Positions 44,131 to 55,100 of a stretch of DNA of 64,000 nt are shown piece by piece; position 1 is the first letter of the stretch, and the number at the start of each line of letters is the position of its first letter. Below the pieces are notes generated by a model, which was not told the origin of the DNA, did not search any database, and saw nothing but the letters and a program-made list of their open reading frames with translations. Source of the DNA: Hyphomicrobium_A sp963745205 (GTDB lineage: Bacteria > Pseudomonadota > Alphaproteobacteria > Rhizobiales > Hyphomicrobiaceae). The translations under genes were made by a program, and so were the position numbers. The stretch covers positions 1-64,000 of the forward strand of contig CAVUWX010000003.1 in the NCBI GenBank assembly GCA_963745205.1. Reading direction: 5' to 3'.

Positions 44131-45073
44131 ATGGACATCCGGCAACTCCAATACTTGGCGGCGCTCGCACGCGAGAAGCATTTCACCCGCGCGGCGATAG
44201 CGTGCAACGTGACCCAGCCGACGCTGTCGGGCCGCATACGTCAACTCGAGTTGGAGCTGGAAGTTCCCATCGTCGAGCGGGGCCAGCGCTATCGCGGGCT
44301 CACACCGGAAGGCGAGCGCGTCCTGAAGTGGGCGCAGGTGATCCTCAAAAGCTGGCAAGCCATGCAGGAGGAGCTGGGCCACCTCAAGGACCACGAGACC
44401 GGCCTCAAGGGGCGCGTGGTGCTCGGCGGCATTCCCTCCGCGTTGCCGATGATCCCGCTGCTCACCAAGAAGATCCGCACCCTCCATCCCGGCATCGACT
44501 TCACGGTGCTCTCGCACAGCTCCGAGGAGATCATCCGTGGGCTTGCCGATTTCTCCATCGACGTCGGCATCACTTATCTCGACAACGAGCCGATCGAAGG
44601 GCCTGCTAGCCTCCCCGCTCTACATCGAACGCTATTGCCTGTTCGTGCCGGAGACCCACGCGCTCGCCGATCGCGAGGCCGTCACCTGGCGCGAGGCGTC
44701 ACGCGAGCCGCTCTGCCTATTGACGCCGAACATGCAGAATCGGCGCATCATCGACCGCGCGTTCGAGACCGCGAACTGCCATCCGACCCCGCGGCTGGAA
44801 ACAAATTCCGTCATCAATTTGTGCTCGAATGTGAGATTGATGGGCCTTGCCAGCATCATGCCGCAGTACATATTGGAGGTGTTGGGGAACGTTTCGGGGA
44901 TCAGGGCCATCCCTCTCGCTGAACCCAAGGTCGAGCACAGCGTTGGTCTGGTAGTAGCGGACCGCGACCCGCTCTCTCCCCTCATCGAAGCTCTACGGGA
45001 AGCGGCGAAGCTATTGGCACCGGTCACTTTCGGCCGGCCTGCTGTCCAGACCGCGAGTAGCTGGGCGCCATAA
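44131..45073 (+). CDS. LysR-family regulator of the formate dehydrogenase locus (frameshifted)
   Basis: The N-terminal winged helix reads MDIRQLQYLAALAREKHFTRAAIACNVTQPTLSGRIRQLE, typical for LysR. The effector domain starts about residue 90. The frame changes near 44,600; removing one G from GGG restores EPIEGLLASPLYIERYCLFVPE and gives 313 residues. It is upstream of and in line with fdsGBA, like the LysR regulators (FdsR type) that activate soluble formate dehydrogenase. The ligand is not known. Confidence 0.88.
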
Positions 45074-45198
45074 TTCGGGTATTGCTGCAGCGCAGCATCG
45101 ATGCGGTCGATTGGTCCATCGAGAGCGCCGATTTGATCCGTTCTAAACAAGTTGGGACAAGCTCATCTTGTCGCACCAGAAGCCCAGAAGGCATAGGA

Positions 45199-45709
45199 AT
45201 GTCGCGACCGGCAGAGAATAAAGTCATCGAGATTCCGGCAGGGAGCGAGGAGCGGGTGCGCGCCATTTGCGCAGCGCACGAGCAACCGCCCCGACGAGCT
45301 CTTGGAAATCTTCCACGCGGTGCAGCACGAGATCGGCTTCATCCCCGAGCCGGTCGTGGCGGTCGTCGCCAACGCTCTCAATATTTCCCGCGCCGACGTC
45401 TATGGGGTCTTGAGCTTCTATCACGACTTCCGTCGCGCGCCCGCCGGCCGTCATGTCGTCAAGATATGCCGAGCGGAGGCGTGCCAGGCGATGCACACCG
45501 ACGAAGTGTGCGCGCACGCCGAGCAGCGGCTCGGAACCAAGTTCGGCGGGACGAGCGCCGACGGCGAATTCACCCTCGAAGCCGTCTACTGCCTCGGCAA
45601 TTGCGCCCGCTCTCCCGCGATGATGATCGACGGCAATCTGTTTGGATGCGTCGACGAGAAGCGCTTCGACGCCGTCATCGCCGGTCTCGACAATGAGGCC
45701 GCCGCATGA
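45199..45709 (+). CDS. fdsG: NAD-dependent formate dehydrogenase gamma subunit FdsG (frameshifted)
   Basis: This NuoE-like [2Fe-2S] protein has the thioredoxin-like fold motifs GFIPEPVVAVVANALNISRADVYGVLSFYHDFR and the cluster ligands KICRAEACQAM and AVYCLGNCARSPAMMIDG. The frame breaks near 45,284 (CAAC for CAC); removing one A gives HEHRPDELLEIFHAVQ and 169 residues. The subunit passes electrons from the molybdenum subunit toward FMN. Its TGA overlaps the fdsB start (ATGA). Confidence 0.93.
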
Positions 45710-47349
45710 CGAACAAGAAGAAATCGAACGGCAGGCCGCCGGCTCAAGCCAAGCCGCAGCCTCAAGGTGCGGCGCCGGCCGAAGCCACGGTCCGTATCTT
45801 CGTGCCACGCGATGCGGCGGCACTGTCGATGGGCGCGAATGCGGTGGCTGAAGTCCATCGCGGCCGAGGCGAAGAAGCGCAGCGCGAAGATCGAGATCGT
45901 GCGCAACGGCTCGCGCGGCATGCTGTGGCTCGAGCCACTGGTCGAGGTCGAGACGGGGAAAGGCCGCGTCGCCTACGGCCCAGTCGCGGCTGAGCGATGT
46001 CGCCGGCCTATTCGAAGCGAGCTTCCTCACGGGCGGCAACCACAAGCTTCGCCACGGGCTGACGGATGAAATTCCCTATTTCAAGAACCAGGAGCGGCTG
46101 ACGTTCGCGCGCTGCGGCATCACCGATCCGCTGTCGATTGCGGACTACCGCGCGCACGGCGGCTTCGCCGGCCTCACCAAGGCGATCGCCATGGAGCCGG
46201 CCGACATCGTCGCCGAGGTCACCACCTCGGGGCTGCGCGGCCGCGGCGGCGCGGGTTTCCCGACCGGCATCAAATGGAAGACGGTCTTGGATACCAGGGC
46301 CGAGCAGAAATACATCTGCTGCAACGCGGATGAAGGCGACAGCGGCACCTTCGCCGACCGCATGCTGATGGAAGGCGATCCGTTCTGCCTCATCGAGGGC
46401 ATGACCATCGCCGGCATCGCGGTGGGCGCCACCAAGGGCTACATCTACATCCGCTCCGAGTACCCGCACGCGGTCGCCACCATGCGCGAGGCGATCCGAC
46501 ATCGCCACCGAGGCCAACTGGCTCGGCAGCACCATCCAAGGCTCGCCCTACGATTTCGAGCTCTACGTCCGCGTGGGCGCCGGCGCCTACATCTGTGGCG
46601 AGGAAACCTCGATGCTCGACAGCCTCGAGGGCAAGCGCGGGCATCGTGCGCTACAAGCCGCCGCTTCCGGCGATCGAAGGCCTGTTCGGCAAGCCGACGG
46701 TGATCAACAACGTGCTGAGCCTCGCGCTCGGTGCCGATCATCATCGACAAGGGGCGGCGCCTACTACCGCGACTTCGGCGTCGGCAGGTCGCGCGGCACG
46801 CTCGCGTTCCAGCTCGCGGGCAACATCAAGCAGGGCGGCCTGGTCGAGAAAGCGTTCGGCATCACCGCGCGCGAGCTGATCGAGGGCTACGGCGGCGGCA
46901 CGGCATCGGGCCGTCCAATCCGCGCGGTGCAGTTTGGCGGGCCGCTCGGCGCCTACCTTCCGCAATTCGAAGCTCGATACCCAAATGGACTACGAGGCGT
47001 TCGTCAAAGAGGACGCCATGGTCGGCCATGGCGGCGTGGTAGTGTTCGACGACACGGTCGACATGGCCCGGCAGGCGCGTTTCGCCATGGAGTTCTGCGC
47101 CATCGAGAGTCCTGCGGCAAGTGCACGCCGTGCCGTATCGGCTCGGTGCGCGGCGTCGAGGTGATCGACCGCATCATCGCCGACGAAAATCGCGAGGCGA
47201 ATATCGAGCTGTTGCAGGATCTCTGCGTGACGATGACAGATGGATCGCTGTGCGCAATGGGCGGCCTGACGCCGATGCCCGTGATGAGCGCGCTACGCCA
47301 TTTCCCCGACGATTTCCACCGCCCGGCGCACGCCGAGGCGGCAGAATGA
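45706..47349 (+). CDS. fdsB: NAD-dependent formate dehydrogenase beta subunit FdsB (multiple frameshifts)
   Basis: This NuoF-like subunit binds FMN, NAD and a [4Fe-4S] cluster. Motifs are GLRGRGGAGFPTGIKWK (FMN), CNADEGDSGTFADRMLMEGDP (NAD), GAGAYICGEETSML, and ESCGKCTPCRIGS with the cluster Cys. The frame changes eight times: near 45,849; 45,991; 46,496; 46,640; 46,727; 46,753; 46,971 and 47,107. All are fixed by removing one base (two at the last), which leaves exactly 545 codons and no stop. The gene overlaps fdsG and fdsA by ATGA. So many breaks with full conservation suggest sequence error. Confidence 0.9.
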
Positions 47350-50279
47350 ACCGCAACCTACGAGGCCAGGCCATGACGAGCGAAGCCGATACGATGACGC
47401 TCATCAAGGAGAAGGACTACGGCACGCCGGCCGAGCCATTCCAACAAGATGGTGACGCTGACGATCGACGGGCAGACGGTCACGGTGCCCGAGGGCACCT
47501 CGATCATGCACGCCGCGGCCGAGCTCGGCATCATGGTGCCGAAGCTGTGCGCTACAGACAACCTCGACCCGTTCGGCTCGTGCCGGCTTTGCCTCGTCGA
47601 GATCGAGGGGCGCAAGGGAACACCCGCGTCTTGCACCACGCCGGTGGCGCCCGACATCAATGTCACGACCCAGAACGACCGCCTGGCTCGCATTCGCAAG
47701 GGCGTGATGGAGCTCTACATCTCCGACCATCCGCTCGACTGCCTCACCTGCGCAGCCAACGGCGACTGCGAGCTGCAGGACATGGCGGGCGCCGTCGGCC
47801 TACGCGATGTTCGCTATGGCTACGACGGCGCCAATCACGTGTTCGCGCGCCAGGGCGGCGAGGCGAACCCGCTCTGGGAGCCTAAGGACCGGAGCAATCC
47901 CTACTTCCAGTTCGAGCCGTCGAAGTGCATCGTCTGCTCGCGCTGCGTGCGCGCCTGCCAGGAAGTGCAGGGCACGTTCGCGCTGACCATCGATGGGCGC
48001 GGCTTTGCCTCGAAGGTGGCGGCGAGCGCGGACGAGGATTTCCTCGATTCCGAATGCGTCTCTTGCGGCGCCTGCGTGCAGGCCTGCCCCACGGCGACGC
48101 TCATCGAGAAGTCCATCGTCGACCACGGCCAGCCCGAGCACAGCGTCGTGACGACATGCGCGTACTGCGGCGTCGGCTGCTCGTTCAAGGCCGAGATGCA
48201 GGGCGAGCGCGTCGTGCGCATGATGCCCTACAAGGACGGCGGCGCCAACGAGGGCCACTCCTGCGTCAAGGGGCGCTTCGCCTTCGGCTACGCGACGCAC
48301 AAGGACCGGGTCTTGAACCCGATGATCCGCGAGCGCATCACCGATCCGTGGCAGGTTGTCTCCTGGGACGAGGCCATCGGGTTCGCCGCGAACCGTTTCA
48401 AGGACATGCAGAAGAAGTACGGCCGCAGCTCCATCGGCGGCATCACGTCCTCGCGCACCACCAACGAGGAAGTCTACGTCGTGCAGCGCATGGTGCGCGC
48501 CGCGTTCGGCAACAACAACGTCGATACCTGTGCGCGCGTGTGCCATTCGCCCACGGGCTATGGTCTCAAGCAGACGTTCGGCGAATCCGCCGGCACGCAG
48601 GACTTCAAGAGCGTCGACAAGTCCGACGTCATCCTGGTCATCGGCGCCAACCCGACCGATGGCCACCCCGTGTTCGCCTCGCGCATGAAGAGGCGCCTGC
48701 GCGAAGGGGCGAAGCTCATCGTCGTCGATCCGCGCCGCATCGATCTCGTGAAGAGCCCGCACGTCAAGGCCGACTACCACCTGCAGCTGAGGCCCAGCAC
48801 CAACGTCGCCGTGCTCAATGCCATCAGCCACGTGGTCGCCACCGAAGGTTTGATCGACCGCAGCTTCGTCGCCGCCCGCTGCGAAAAGGAGGACTTCGCC
48901 GGCTGGGAGAAGTTCATCAAGGATCCCGAAGAACTCGCCGGAGGCGCTCGAGCCCATCACGGGCGTGCCCGCAGCCGACATCCGCGCCGCCGCCCGCCTG
49001 TTCGCAACGGGGGGCAACGCTGCGATCTACTACGGCCTCGGCGTGACCGAGCACAGCCAGGGCTCGACCATGGTCATGGCCATGGCCAACCTCGCCATGG
49101 CGACCGGCAACATCGGCCACGAGGGCGTCGGCGTGAATCCGCTCCGCGGCCAGAACAACGTGCAGGGCTCCTGCGACATGGGCTCGTTCCCGCACGAGTA
49201 CCCCGGCTACCGCCACGTCTCCAACGAGGCGACCCGCAAGATCTTCGAAAAGATCTGGCACAAGGAGCTCGACCCCGAGCCGGGCCTGCGCATCCCCAAT
49301 ATGTTCGACGAGGCTGCGAGCGGTACCTTCAAGGGGCTCTTCGTGCAGGGCGAGGACATCGCGCAATCCGATCCCAACACCCAGCACGTCAACGCATGCG
49401 CTCGAGTCGCTCGAGATTCTCGTCGTGCAGGACCTCTTCCTCAACGAGACCGCGGCCTTCGCGCACGTATTCCTACCCGGCACCTCGTTCCTGGAGAAGG
49501 ACGGCACCTTCACCAACGCCGAGCGTCGCGTGAACCGCGTGCGCCCGGTGATGAAGGAGAAGCAGGGCATGTCGGAATGGGAGATCGTCTGCCGTCTCGC
49601 CACCGAGATGGGCTATCCCATGATCTACACATCCGCAGCCGCGATCATGGACGAGATCGCCGCCGTGACGCCGACCTTCAAGAATATCAGCTTCAAGCGG
49701 CTCGACGAGCTGGGCTCCATACAGTGGCCGTGCGACGACGAAGCGCCGGAGGGCACTCCCGTCATGCACGTTGAGGAGTTCACGCGCGGCAAGGGCCGCT
49801 TCATGTTGACCGACTTCGTGCCGACGGACGAGCGCAGCAACCGCAATTTCCCGCTTATTCTCACCACAGGCCGCATCTTGAGCCAGTACAACGTCGGCGC
49901 CCAGACCCGGCGCACCGACAATGTCGTCTGGTACAAGGAGGACATCCTCGAGCTGCATCCGCACGACGCGGAGGTGCGCGGCATCAAGGACGGCAGCATG
50001 GCCTCGCTGACGAGCCGCGTCGGTGGAACCACGATGCGCGTGAAGGTCACCGATCGCGTGCCGCCGGGCGTCGTCTACTCGACGTTCCATTTCCCCGTAA
50101 GCGGCGCCAACGTGATCACGACGGAGAACTCCGACTGGGCGACCAACTGCCCCGAGTACAAGGTGACGGCGGTGCAGGTGACGCCGTCGAACCAGCCGGC
50201 CGAATGGCAGACGGAATGGGAAGAGCGTGAGCGCGAGAACAAGCGCATCGAGGACAAGCCGCTCATTGCAGCCGAGTAA
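47346..50279 (+). CDS. fdsA: NAD-dependent formate dehydrogenase alpha subunit FdsA (frameshifted)
   Basis: The large catalytic subunit oxidises formate at a bis-molybdopterin centre. A NuoG-like N-terminus has a [2Fe-2S] site (CATDNLDPFGSCRLC), a His-Cys3 site (HPLDCLTCAANGDC) and two ferredoxin clusters (CIVCSRCVRAC, CVSCGACVQAC). Then CAYCGVGC and the molybdenum domain follow. The metal ligand is Cys in RVCHSPTGYGL, not selenocysteine. Frame changes near 47,441; 48,941 and 49,397 are each one extra base; removed, the protein is 976 residues, normal for FdsA. The end, SGANVITTENSDWATNCPEYKVTAVQV, is intact. Confidence 0.93.
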
Positions 50280-50325
50280 CCGTTTGCCCGAGGCTCGTGC
50301 CGCATGATGGCCCGATGACCGCCCG

Positions 50326-51150
50326 ATGACCGTCATGGCCAAAGAAGCCGAGGTTGGCGGGGCTCCGCCCGCCTCGCTCTCCTCCGAGCCGGTCGAGGGC
50401 GTCGCCCTCGACGCGGGTGGCAGCGGGTCTCCCGTGACGTGGCAGCTCCCCGAGGAGGTGGCCATCGCGCTGCAGATCAACTCGGCGCCCTACGCGGTGA
50501 TGATGGCGACGCCGGCGAACCTTGCCGACTTCGGCATCGGCTTCGTGCTCGCCGAAGGCATCGTGACAAAGCGCTCCGACATTCGCGCCGTCCTCGTCAT
50601 GCCGGTGGAGAACGGCTTTGCCGTAGACATCGCCGTCGACGAGCAGGGATTGGAGAAAACACGCATGGTGCGTCGCTCGATCGAGGGACGCTCTGGCTGC
50701 GGGCTCTGCGGGGTGGAGAACATCGCCGACGTTGTGCGTGTGACCAGGGCCCTGACGACGCGGGTGCGACCGAGCCCCGCCGCGATCCTGAAAGCGGCGC
50801 AGGAGCTGCCGCGGCGCCAGCCTATGAACCGGCTGAATCATACGGTCCACGGCGCTGCCTGGGTTTCGCTCGCGGGCGACATCGCCCTCGTGCGTGAGGA
50901 CGTCGGCCGCCACAACGCTCTCGACAAGCTCATCGGCGCACTGTCCGAGGCGGGTACCGATCTTTCCTCGGGCTTCGTCATGATGACGAGCCGCTGCAGC
51001 TTCGAGCTCGTGCAGAAGGCGGCAACCGTCGGCATCGGTGCCATCGTAACCGTATCGGCCCCAACGCTGCTCGCGCTTGAGATCGCTCGCAAAGCCGATA
51101 TGTTCCTCGCTTCGCTCGGCGATCGCGGCGTCGTCGTGTTCGACAGCTAG
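50326..51150 (+). CDS. fdhD: Formate dehydrogenase accessory sulfurtransferase FdhD
   Basis: The 274-residue protein has the redox Cys loop SIEGRSGCGLCGVE and the conserved HTVHGAAWVSLAGDIALVREDVGRHNALDKLIG. FdhD passes sulfur to the molybdenum cofactor before insertion into the formate dehydrogenase. The gene lies 46 bases after fdsA and is intact, unlike the upstream genes. Confidence 0.95.
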   Translation: MTVMAKEAEVGGAPPASLSSEPVEGVALDAGGSGSPVTWQLPEEVAIALQINSAPYAVMMATPANLADFGIGFVLAEGIVTKRSDIRAVLVMPVENGFAVDIAVDEQGLEKTRMVRRSIEGRSGCGLCGVENIADVVRVTRALTTRVRPSPAAILKAAQELPRRQPMNRLNHTVHGAAWVSLAGDIALVREDVGRHNALDKLIGALSEAGTDLSSGFVMMTSRCSFELVQKAATVGIGAIVTVSAPTLLALEIARKADMFLASLGDRGVVVFDS

Positions 51151-51178
51151 CCTCGCACCAATCCGGAAACTTCGCCTC

Positions 51179-51403
51179 ATGGAAAACCGCGACATGATCC
51201 GCATGGCCAACCAGATCGCGGCCTTTTTCGAGGCCTACCCGCGGGCGCAAGCCATCGAGGGCGTCGCCAAGCACATCAAGAGCTTTTGGGACCCGCGCAT
51301 GCGCGGCAGGCTCGACGCCTACATCGCGGAGGGCGGAGAGCAGCTTTCGCCTCTGGTTCTCGCCGCGTTTCCCCCAAAGACCAAAGCCAAGTCCAAGACC
51401 TGA
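51179..51403 (+). CDS. fdsD: Formate dehydrogenase delta subunit FdsD
   Basis: The 74-residue protein starts MENRDMIRMANQIAAFFEAYPRAQAIEGVAKHIKSFWDPRMRGRL, the conserved pattern of FdsD. It is required for activity in other bacteria but contains no cofactor. It completes the fdsGBA-fdhD-fdsD order. The start at 51179 lies 26 bases after the fdhD stop. Confidence 0.92.
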   Translation: MENRDMIRMANQIAAFFEAYPRAQAIEGVAKHIKSFWDPRMRGRLDAYIAEGGEQLSPLVLAAFPPKTKAKSKT

Positions 51404-51636
51404 CCGCAAATCTTTGATTAGCCAACAGGCCGTCCGCTCGCTGCGACAGCTTGCCGGGGGGCACCTCGAGGCATAGACTTTCGTCGCGATCGGCCGACCC
51501 CCCGCCGACGCGAGGCGCGGACCGAGTGCGGATATCTCCCTCACCGTAGGCGCCATGACCCCTACCGGCGGCCGGCATGCCGCGAGCCTTGAGGCTGGTG
51601 CGGCGCCTGCTGCCTTGAATTGGCAGGAGAGCCGCC

Positions 51637-52107
51637 ATGGGAATTGCATTGACGCTGCAGCAATACCTCGACGACCGGCACATCGACTACGACGTGCTCG
51701 TGCATAAACGCACGCACTGTTCGGAGGATACCTTGCGGGCGAGCCACGTGCCTGGCGACCGTCTCGCCAAGGCCGTGGTGCTGACGCGCGAAGGCGGCTT
51801 CGTCGTCGCCGTAGTGCCGGCAAACGCGCAGGTCCGACTTGAAGCCATCGAGCGGATGCTGCACTGCCGGGTCGCGATTGCGAGCGAGGACGAAATCGGC
51901 GAGCTATTCCCCGATTGCGATATGGGCGCGGTCCCGCCCGTGCCGGAAGCCTACGCGGTCGAGGCGCTGATCGACGACAGCCTCGACCAGCAGCCTGACG
52001 TCTACCTCGAGGGCGGTGACCACCGCAGCCTGATCCACATCAGCGGCGAGCAGTTCCGATCGCTCATGCAGGGCGTGCGGCACGCTCCCATCGCGACCCA
52101 CTGCTGA
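51637..52107 (+). CDS. YbaK/EbsC (prolyl-tRNA editing-like) protein
   Basis: The 156-residue protein has YbaK-fold features: DVLVHKRTHCSEDTLRASHVPGDRLAKAVVLTREGGFVVAVVPANAQVRLEAIER. The Lys in LAKAVVL corresponds to the conserved lysine of Cys-tRNA(Pro) and Ala-tRNA(Pro) deacylases. The family clears mischarged tRNAs, but a few members have other roles. It is a solitary gene, convergent with the GMC operon. Confidence 0.8.
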   Translation: MGIALTLQQYLDDRHIDYDVLVHKRTHCSEDTLRASHVPGDRLAKAVVLTREGGFVVAVVPANAQVRLEAIERMLHCRVAIASEDEIGELFPDCDMGAVPPVPEAYAVEALIDDSLDQQPDVYLEGGDHRSLIHISGEQFRSLMQGVRHAPIATHC

Positions 52108-52137
52108 CGCGGGCGCCCGGCGCCCGCATCCGTCCGG

Positions 52138-55100
52138 TCAGATCGTCGCCGTCTTATCCAGGTGGGCGGCGATGAGGGGGAATACGTCGGTCGCCGCGTT
52201 CTTGCCGAAGATGCAGTCGATGTGGCCATAGCCCGGAAGGACGTGGCGCTCGTAGAGCTGTTTGCCATTCGCCTGCGACAGGCGCGCGAGCGTGCGCTCG
52301 GTGCTCTCCGGCTTGAAACAGGCGTTCTTGGCACCGTGGATGAACGTGATCGGCAGCGCGAGGCGAGCGATGTGCGGCAGGTACACGTCCTCCCCATCGC
52401 GATCGACTACGTGGCGGCGGCGGGCGAAGAGCGCGAGCTGCCGGAAGGCCTCGATGTTGGCTTCGCCGAACATTTCCGCGAGCCCCGAAGAGACGGTCGC
52501 GCTGTTGAGCTGGTCGAGCTGATAAAGGCGCCCATAGAGCGCGGTGATGCGGTTGCTGGTGGCGTCGTGCGTGCGCTCCTTGCGCGGCACCGGCACGATA
52601 AGCTGCAGGGCCTTGTCGAGCGCGCGCTCGCGGAAATTGTCGGCGGTCGTCGCGCGCGCGTCGACCACGTCGATGCCCATGAGCTCGAACAGGGCCGGCA
52701 TACGCAGATAGGCGAGCAGCCGCTGGGGGAACCACGGCACAATGTAGTCGGTCGAGATCTGCGAGATAACGGCGGAGCGGACGCCCTCGAGCCCCGCCAG
52801 CATCGCCATCGAGAATGTGGTGGCGCCGAAGCAGTGCGCGAGCACCTGCACGGTCGTGGCGCCAGTCAGCGCGCGCACCTTGCCGATGGCGGCCGGGTAA
52901 TCCTTGGTTGCGACCTCGTCGCCGGTCCACAGCTCACGCGCATAGGGAAGATCGACGCTCGCCCGGTAATCGAGCATCCAGCAGTCGTAGCCGGCCGCGA
53001 TCATGTACTCGAGGAGATTGGTCTCGATGGTGTCGATCGAGAAGATGAGGCTAGAGACGCCGAGCCCGTGCGAGAGCACGAGCGGCCCCTTGCTGCCGCC
53101 GCGATAGCGCGTGAGCTTGAGGATCTTGTCGTCGGTCGTCTTGACCAGGTGGATCTCGGGCTCGGGCGCACGCAGCGTACGCTTCTTGCGCGGGTTGAAA
53201 ACGTCGTAGCGGCCGAGCCGCGCCAGCACGCCGCCGTAGGTGTCGAACAGCTCGTGGCTGAAGAAGCGCCCGAACTTGCCGACGGCGCGCAGCCGGTCGT
53301 TGGCATCCTGACCGCCAGTACCCTTGAGCGTCTGCATCTGCACGTAGAAATCGCTCGGCGCGATCTCCAAGAGGCCGCGGGCGATGTGACCCAGATCGCC
53401 TCTCGCGCCCTTGCCGATGTCGATGAACAGTCGCGTCGTGTCGCGCCACAGATCGAGATCGGCATCCGAGCGCACGAACTTATAGCCCTCGAAGTAGTAT
53501 TCTGAGCCGTCGCGCGCCCCGAGCGAGAACTTGTATTCGAAGCGCTTGGTCTCGACCGCCAATTCATCGACGCTCATTAGGTTGAAGACGCCGTCAAAGA
53601 TCTCCAGCGGCTCGCTGGAGAGCGACGGGCAAAGAACCGATCCGATAATGCGGCCGCGATGCTGCTTGTCGTCGACGAAACGGTCGACGTCGTCGATCAC
53701 CACCGTCACCGTGAAGCTCAGCGAGGTGCCCGCCTCCTTGCCGCGCCGCGCCGCCGTCTCGTGCGGAACATTGACGGCGGGCGACACGTAACCCGCCATG
53801 CGCTCGGTGAACTCGGCGCCGGCCGGATGGAGCTTCTCGCGCCCCTCGGGCGCGGCCACCAAGAGCGGCGCGTGCCGCATCGGCTCGTCCGTGAAATCCC
53901 AGCTGTAATCCTTGGCGAGATGGATCATGGCGCGCTCGGCTAGCGCGGTGATCGTCAGCAGCGGATTGACGCCGAGCGGCCTCGGCACCACGGAGCCGTC
54001 GCACACGTAGAGCCCGGCGTGCACGGCGTCGGGAGGCGCCTGCGGACGGCCGTCAAATACCTGGCACTTGTGGTTGACGACGCCCTGGGTCTTGTCCTGT
54101 CCCATGATGCAGCCGCCGAGCGGATGCACGCTGATGAGGCTGTTGCCGAGGAAGGTGTCGGTGAGCGGATTGGGGGTGAAAACGCCGCCGGTCGCCTGCG
54201 TCGCCTTTTTCAGGTTGTCCTCAACCCTCCTGAAGATCGGCTGCTGGGCGACGTTGGGCCACGTCACCTTGGCGCCGCCGTTCTCAAGCGTGACGCGCCC
54301 CTTGGCATCGTCGTGGGTCATGACGAGGTAGGTCTGCGTGCGATATACCGCGCCCTGGTAGGGACCGAACAGCAGGCTTTGGCGCTCGCGGCCGCGCTCC
54401 TCGATCGTGTCGAGTATCCCCTTGTCAGTATCCTGCCCGAAGTGGCGCGCTCCGCCAGCCATCAGCGCCGGCAGCACTGGCGCGAGGCCTGCAGGGATCG
54501 AACCCTCCTCGATCACCATGCCGTCCTCGAGCCGCTCAGTGCCGCGTAGGTCGATGAGCCCAGTGATGCAGGGGCCGACGGGATCGGTGTCCGCGATCGG
54601 CGGCTCGCCCACGCCGATGCCATTCACGGGCACGTTGTTGTTGTAGGCGAAGGCGAGCACGTCGCCGTTGCCGGTGAAGCGGCGCCCGATCTGGTCGGAG
54701 ATCGGCAGGCCCTCTTCGCGCGAACGCAGCAGGATCTCGGTAGAGCCTAGCGCGCCGGCGGCGAGGATCACCACGTCCGCCGTGATCGACTGCTCGGCGG
54801 CGGCGAACTTCTCGCGGTCATGCCCAAGCGGGTCGAGGAACACGCGCCAGCGCCCGCGTTCGGGCCGCACGTAGGAGACGCGCATCTCGGTGAAGATTTC
54901 GGCTCCGTGGTTATAGGCATCCGCAATGTAGGTCACCTGCACGGTATTCTTGGAGCCGACGTTGCACCCGGCGCAGCAGTCGCCGCACAGCGTGCACGCC
55001 GGCTGCTCCACGCCCGCGTAGTTGACCTGGCGCTCGAACGTCACGTTGATCGGCGGCCGCACCACGTCCTTGTGCATGGCGTTGCCGCTAACCTCGAGCG

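Noticed and set aside
52162..53505. 447-residue plus-strand frame inside the GMC-hydrolase fusion
   Set aside because: It is the shadow of a conserved minus-strand hydrolase with full motifs.
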